Translations under genes and position numbers: made by a program
The notes under the pieces: generated by a model
Told to the model about the DNA's origin: nothing
Database searches by the model: none
Seen by the model: only the letters and a program-made list of their open reading frames with translations
Shown: piece by piece, positions 59,906 to 64,000 of the stretch
Position numbering within the stretch: position 1 is the first letter of the stretch
How the letters are laid out: every line of letters starts with the position of its first letter
From: Roseimicrobium sp. ORNL1
GTDB lineage: Bacteria > Verrucomicrobiota > Verrucomicrobiia > Verrucomicrobiales > Verrucomicrobiaceae
NCBI RefSeq assembly: GCF_011044495.1
Contig: NZ_CP049143.1
Location: forward strand, 3,162,001 to 3,226,000
Length of the DNA: 64,000 bases
Direction of reading: 5' to 3'

Positions 59906-62209
59906 ATGAAGAGACGCAGCTCCCGCAGCAAGTCTTCTACTCGCAGACACGCGACCGAAGGTCTTGCCGTTACTACGACGCTCCTTTGCGCAGCCGGCAA
60001 TCTGGCGGCCCAGAATGCCGCTCCTGCCCCCACAGCTCCCACGAACGCCACCACACTTCCCCCCGTGGTCGTGGAAGGCTCCCAGGACAAGGTTTACAAG
60101 CCCGAGCGCGTTGAGTCGCCCAAGATCCAGGGCCCGCTTCGCGACGTTCCCCAGACCATCACCGTCATCCCGGAAGCGGTCATCAAGGAGCAGAACGCAA
60201 CCTCCCTTCGCGACGTGCTGCGCAACGTCCCCGGCATCTCCATCCAGGCGGGTGAAGGTGGCGGCGGCCCTGCCGGTGACAACCTTTCCATCCGTGGCTT
60301 CAACGCCAAGACCGACATCTTCGTGGACAACGTCCGCGACTTCGGTGGCTACACCCGTGACCCCTTCAACTTCCAACAGGTGGAAGTGTTCAAGGGACCT
60401 TCCTCCACCAACGCCGGTCGTGGATCCACCGGTGGTTCCATCAACCTCGTCTCCAAAGCCGCTCAGCTTCAGCCCTTCTATGCAGCAGATGTGGGCGGCG
60501 GCACGGACAACTACTTCCGTGCTACGCTGGACGTCAACCAGCCTCTCTGGACCAACCAGGCACCCGGCACGCCGCTGCCTGCTCCTGTGTCCGGCAAGGG
60601 CGTGGTGAACGTCTCTGGCAAGGGTGCAAAGTCCGTGGCTCCCGTGGCCCCCGGCCCGGAAACCGGTGCTGCGCTGCGCTTGAATGGCCTCTACCATCAC
60701 GCCGATATCCCCGGCCGTGACTACGTGGAAGATGAACGCTGGGGCCTTGCAGGTTCCCTCGTGTTCGGCCTTGGTACAGACACCCGTCTTACCCTGAACT
60801 ATTTCCACCTTGAGCAGGACAACCAGCCTGACTACGGCATCCCGTGGGTGCCGGACACCGTCACCAGCCTGAGCAAGTATGCGAACAAGGCCGCTCCGGT
60901 GCCCTTCCACAACTACTACGGTCTGACGGATCGCGACTACGAAGAAATCAGCACGGACATCGGCACTGCCATCTTCGAGCATGACTTCTCGGACAACCTG
61001 CGCCTCCGCAGCCTGTTCCGCGTGGGCCGCACCACTCGTGACTCCATCATCTCCGCGCCGCGTTTTGCTGGCACGGGCACCACGCTGAACCATCAGCTCC
61101 AGTCCCGCGATCAGGAAGACACCATCTACTCGAACCAGACCGACATCACGGCTGAATTCGAAACGGGCGCTCTCAGGCACACCCTCACTGGCGGCTTCGA
61201 GCTGACGCGTGAAGAGTCTGAGAACCGCGCGCGTGCGTCCACCGTGACTCCGCAGTCGGACCTCTTCCATCCGAACCCGACGCAGAATTTCACCGGTCGC
61301 ATCTACCACACCGGCGCCTACTCGGCTGCTGATGTGGACTCCGCTGCCCTCTACCTCTTCGACAAGGTAGCCATCGGTGACCATTGGGAAGTCAACGGCG
61401 GCCTCCGCTGGGACTACCTCGAAACCGACTTCACCGACGGTCATGCTGACGGTGGCTCGGATCACTACAATCGTGACGACAGCCTGCTGAGCTGGCGCGC
61501 CGCCCTGGTCTACAAGCCAGCGGAAAACGGCAGCATCTACTTCGCGTACGGCACTTCGTTTAACCCCGCGACCGAACTGCTCGTGAGCAGCTCCGCCTCC
61601 GCGGTGGTGAACCAGTTCAACACCGACCCGGAAGAGAACCGCAGCTACGAAGTGGGTACGAAGTGGGATATCCTCGATGAGAAGGTCTCCTTCACGGCGG
61701 CCCTCTTCCGCACGGAGAAGACCAATGCCCGTACCGCTGACCCCGCTGACCCGACGAACTTCGAACTCTCGGGTGAGCAGGTCGTCCAGGGTGCTGAGTT
61801 CGGCATCAATGGCAATATCACCGACAGCTGGCGCGTCTTCGCGGGCTACACCTATCTCGACAGCGAGATCGAAGCCTCGGCGAACGCGGATGAAGTGGGC
61901 AACCATGTTCCCAACACGCCTGAGCACTCCTTCAACCTCTGGACGGTCTATGACCTGCCTTACGGCTTCCAGATCGGTGCAGGCGCTCAGTACGTGGGCA
62001 GCCGCTTCAACAACAACCTGAACCAGCGTGAAGCTCCGGATTACTGGACCTTCGACGCGATGCTGGGCTATCAGGTGAACGAAAACATCGCCATTCGTCT
62101 CAACGTGTACAACCTCGCCGACGAGGACTACATCGACCGCGTGGGTGGTGGTCACTTCGTCCCTGGCCCGGGCCGTTCGGCGGTGGTTTCGCTCAACGTT
62201 AAGTTCTAA
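59906..62209 (+). CDS. TonB-dependent catecholate siderophore receptor
   Basis: 767-aa outer-membrane barrel. Signal peptide (EGLAVTTTLLCAAGNLAAQ), N-terminal TonB region, plug domain from about 70 (VVVEGSQDKVYKPERVESPK, RDVPQTITVIPEAVIKEQNATSLRDVLRNVPGISI, LSIRGFNAKTDIFVDNVRDFGGYTRDPFNFQQVEVFKGPSS) and a 22-strand barrel ending in VVSLNVKF with a C-terminal Phe. Matches Fiu/CirA-like receptors. First gene of an iron-uptake operon with PiuC and PepSY-TM genes. The start ATG 59906 is preferred over an earlier in-frame codon at 59855. Confidence 0.93.
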   Translation: MKRRSSRSKSSTRRHATEGLAVTTTLLCAAGNLAAQNAAPAPTAPTNATTLPPVVVEGSQDKVYKPERVESPKIQGPLRDVPQTITVIPEAVIKEQNATSLRDVLRNVPGISIQAGEGGGGPAGDNLSIRGFNAKTDIFVDNVRDFGGYTRDPFNFQQVEVFKGPSSTNAGRGSTGGSINLVSKAAQLQPFYAADVGGGTDNYFRATLDVNQPLWTNQAPGTPLPAPVSGKGVVNVSGKGAKSVAPVAPGPETGAALRLNGLYHHADIPGRDYVEDERWGLAGSLVFGLGTDTRLTLNYFHLEQDNQPDYGIPWVPDTVTSLSKYANKAAPVPFHNYYGLTDRDYEEISTDIGTAIFEHDFSDNLRLRSLFRVGRTTRDSIISAPRFAGTGTTLNHQLQSRDQEDTIYSNQTDITAEFETGALRHTLTGGFELTREESENRARASTVTPQSDLFHPNPTQNFTGRIYHTGAYSAADVDSAALYLFDKVAIGDHWEVNGGLRWDYLETDFTDGHADGGSDHYNRDDSLLSWRAALVYKPAENGSIYFAYGTSFNPATELLVSSSASAVVNQFNTDPEENRSYEVGTKWDILDEKVSFTAALFRTEKTNARTADPADPTNFELSGEQVVQGAEFGINGNITDSWRVFAGYTYLDSEIEASANADEVGNHVPNTPEHSFNLWTVYDLPYGFQIGAGAQYVGSRFNNNLNQREAPDYWTFDAMLGYQVNENIAIRLNVYNLADEDYIDRVGGGHFVPGPGRSAVVSLNVKF

Positions 62210-62223
62210 GACAAAGCTGAATA

Positions 62224-62916
62224 ATGCTGATCCGCATCCCTGACGTTCTAAACGCAGAACAAGTCGCGCACGCGCGGCAGGTGCTGGACCAGGCAGAGTG
62301 GACTGATGGCCGGGTAACCGCCGGTCATCAGTCTGCCAAGACCAAGGACAACATGCAGATTCCTGAGGGGCATCCCGCCGCGAAGGAACTGGGTGGCATG
62401 ATCCTGGATGCCTTGAGCCGCAACCCCCTCTTTCTTTCTTCAGCGCTTCCGCTGAAGATCTTCCCCCCGTTGTTCAATCGCTATACCGGGGGCCAGTCCT
62501 TCGGCACGCATGTGGACAATGCCATCCGCCAGGTGCCGGGCACCCCGCTGCGCATTCGCACGGACTTGTCCGCCACGCTTTTCTTCGCAGATCCCGAAGA
62601 GTATGACGGTGGTGAACTGTGCATCGAAGACATGTATGGCGTGCAGCGCGTGAAGCTGCCGGCCGGTCACATGGTGCTCTATCCCGCGACCAGCCTGCAT
62701 CACGTGACGCCTGTCACCCGTGGCGCGCGTGTTTGCTCCTTCTTCTGGCTGCAGAGCATGATCCGCGATGACATGCAGCGCTCTCTGTTGTTTGATCTCG
62801 ATCTCGCCATCCAGCGTCTGAGCCGTGACCTTCCCGGCAATGACACGGTGGAGAAGACGAACGTGCAGCTCACGGGCGTATATCACAACTTGCTCCGCCA
62901 ATGGGCGGAGATGTAA
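62224..62916 (+). CDS. Fe2+/2-oxoglutarate-dependent PKHD-type hydroxylase (PiuC/YbiX family)
   Basis: 230-aa dioxygenase. Iron facial triad in GTHVDNAI (His, Asp) and [11 protein letters not shown] (distal His), with the 2-oxoglutarate Arg in [10 protein letters not shown]. The Fiu-linked Escherichia coli homologue YbiX and Pseudomonas PiuC sit beside a TonB receptor, as here (14 bp downstream of it). Probably acts in catecholate siderophore utilisation; its precise substrate is not established. Confidence 0.93.
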   Translation: MLIRIPDVLNAEQVAHARQVLDQAEWTDGRVTAGHQSAKTKDNMQIPEGHPAAKELGGMILDALSRNPLFLSSALPLKIFPPLFNRYTGGQSFGTHVDNAIRQVPGTPLRIRTDLSATLFFADPEEYDGGELCIEDMYGVQRVKLPAGHMVLYPATSLHHVTPVTRGARVCSFFWLQSMIRDDMQRSLLFDLDLAIQRLSRDLPGNDTVEKTNVQLTGVYHNLLRQWAEM

Positions 62917-63023
62917 AAGACGAGTTCCAACCAAACATAGGCCGCTTCAGATGCATGCTCCTTGCCGGAGTTTGCATCGAGAGCGGCCTTTTCCACTCTC
63001 AAACCGTTCTCAGTTTCTCCTTC

Positions 63024-64000
63024 ATGCTTCGCGTTCTCCGCAGTCTGTTCTTCTGGTCGCATCTCGCTGCTGGTGTTGTGGCCGGCTTGATCATCCTCGT
63101 CATGGCCGTGACGGGCGCGCTCATGACCTATGAGCGCCAGATTCTGGAATGGGCGGATGGGTATAGCGTCACAGCGACGCAGAAACCGGCGGACATCTCT
63201 TTGGAGAAGCTTCTGGGCCGCATAGGCGAGCATGCCAAGGAAGGTCCCGCGCCCTCCGGTGTGATGATTCTTTCAGAGGCGAACTCTTCCGTCGCCGTGA
63301 GCCTTGGCCGTGAGAAACAAATCTATGTGCACCCAGAAAGTGGCGATCTGCTGGGTGAGGGGAATCCAGGCCTGCGCGGCTTCTTCAAGTTCGTGCTCAG
63401 CGTGCATCGCTGGCTTGCAGCGCAAGGTGACTACAAGGACATTGGCGGCAACATCACCAAGGCCGCAAACGTCGCCTTCCTGCTGCTGATGCTCACCGGC
63501 ATCTACCTCTGGTGGCCCAAGAACTGGACATGGCGCGCCATCCACATGCGCACCACCATGAACTTCAAGATTCATGGCAAGGCCCGCCATTGGAACTGGC
63601 ACCACGCCCTCGGCTTCTGGGGCATCCTTCCTCTTTCCATCATCGCGCTCACCGGACTCATCATGTCCTACACGTGGGCGAACAATCTGCTCTTCACCCT
63701 GACGGGTACCGAGGCGCCTCCCCCGCGACAGGCATCTCCCGGTGGTGGCAAAGGTGGTTCGCCTCCCAAGCAACAACACCCGACCCCTGAACAATGGAAG
63801 GGCCTCGATGCCGCGTGGAAACTCGCCGCTGCCAAGCTGCCCGAGTGGGAGAGTATCCAGGTGAAATTGCCTGAGAAGCCCGGTGCACCTGCCGCCTTCA
63901 CGATTGCCACTTCGCATCGCGGTCGGCCCGACTTGAAGTCCACGCTCACGGTGGATCTCAAAACTGGAACCGAGTCCGCGTGGGAAACGTTCAGTGACTT
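63024..64000 (+). CDS. PepSY-associated TM (PepSY_TM) iron-reductase-like protein, 3' part outside window
   Basis: At least 325 aa visible. Start MLRVLRSLFFWSHLAAGVVAGLIILVMAVTGALMTYE (first helix), periplasmic PepSY-like segment (DISLEKLLGRIG, SVAVSLGREKQIYVHPESGDLLGEG), then VHRWL, FLLLMLTGIYLWWPK, a His-rich GKARHWNWHHALGFWGILPL helix pair and a large Pro-rich loop. His residues in the helices resemble haem-b ligands of ferrisiderophore reductases such as FsrB/FoxB. Runs off the right edge without a stop. Third gene of the iron operon. Confidence 0.85.
   Translation, partial: MLRVLRSLFFWSHLAAGVVAGLIILVMAVTGALMTYERQILEWADGYSVTATQKPADISLEKLLGRIGEHAKEGPAPSGVMILSEANSSVAVSLGREKQIYVHPESGDLLGEGNPGLRGFFKFVLSVHRWLAAQGDYKDIGGNITKAANVAFLLLMLTGIYLWWPKNWTWRAIHMRTTMNFKIHGKARHWNWHHALGFWGILPLSIIALTGLIMSYTWANNLLFTLTGTEAPPPRQASPGGGKGGSPPKQQHPTPEQWKGLDAAWKLAAAKLPEWESIQVKLPEKPGAPAAFTIATSHRGRPDLKSTLTVDLKTGTESAWETFSD

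Noticed and set aside
59891-62155. 754-codon minus-strand open frame opposite the TonB receptor
   Set aside because: Mirror of codon bias in the receptor gene; Val/Glu-rich sequence without domains.
1-64000. CRISPR arrays, rRNA genes, toxin-antitoxin pairs, phage genes
   Set aside because: No regularly spaced repeats, rRNA core sequences, recognised toxin families or phage structural genes were seen in the window.

Overview
The window looks like chromosomal DNA of a Verrucomicrobiota bacterium, most likely family Verrucomicrobiaceae (inference). The evidence is high GC outside a few patches, a DUF1501 plus cytochrome-like DUF1549/DUF1553 (PSD1) pair typical of the PVC superphylum, a DUF1080-gluconolactonase fusion, many secreted TPR/Sel1/LysM proteins, and intergenic palindromic repeats. 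No rRNA, tRNA, CRISPR array or phage module was found.

Layout. 0-20 kb reads as a respiration and redox-stress island: ccoN/ccoS of a cbb3 oxidase, a P1B-4 metal-efflux ATPase, a PPOX-fold stress protein, a yceI - type III polyketide synthase - methyltransferase/flavin hydroxylase operon, a His-rich secreted peptide, two truncated haemoglobins divergent from an NsrR-type regulator with a good operator, two tandem-domain universal stress proteins, a three-gene signalling operon, a hydrolase, an SDR and a zinc alcohol dehydrogenase. 19-34 kb holds mostly housekeeping and envelope genes: polysaccharide deacetylase, aminotransferase, cupredoxin, an L,D-transpeptidase-like protein lacking its catalytic Cys, lspA, pyruvate carboxylase, a TetR/ACP pair and a 2-oxoacid dehydrogenase E2 followed by a duplicated fragment of its own 3' end. 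34-50 kb carries a frameshifted secreted protein, a 2-hydroxyacid dehydrogenase, tandem small membrane paralogues, a glutathionyl-hydroquinone reductase, a Sel1 protein, an ABC exporter-type permease and the DUF1501/PSD1 pair. 50.3-55.2 kb is accessory: small unrelated ORFs separated by attC-like sites, i.e. an integron cassette array without an integrase in view, flanked on its right by two IS5-family insertion sequences. 57-64 kb has a transmembrane Ser/Thr kinase and an iron-uptake operon (TonB receptor, PiuC-type dioxygenase, PepSY-TM reductase) running off the window.

The most notable points are: (i) a Streptomyces SrsABC-like phenolic-lipid pathway in which the SrsB-like methyltransferase and SrsC-like hydroxylase are one polypeptide, co-transcribed with a YceI lipid-binding protein; (ii) the integrase-less cassette array; (iii) the Cys-to-Gly change in the YkuD active site; (iv) decaying genes and a dispersed 30-bp palindrome family.
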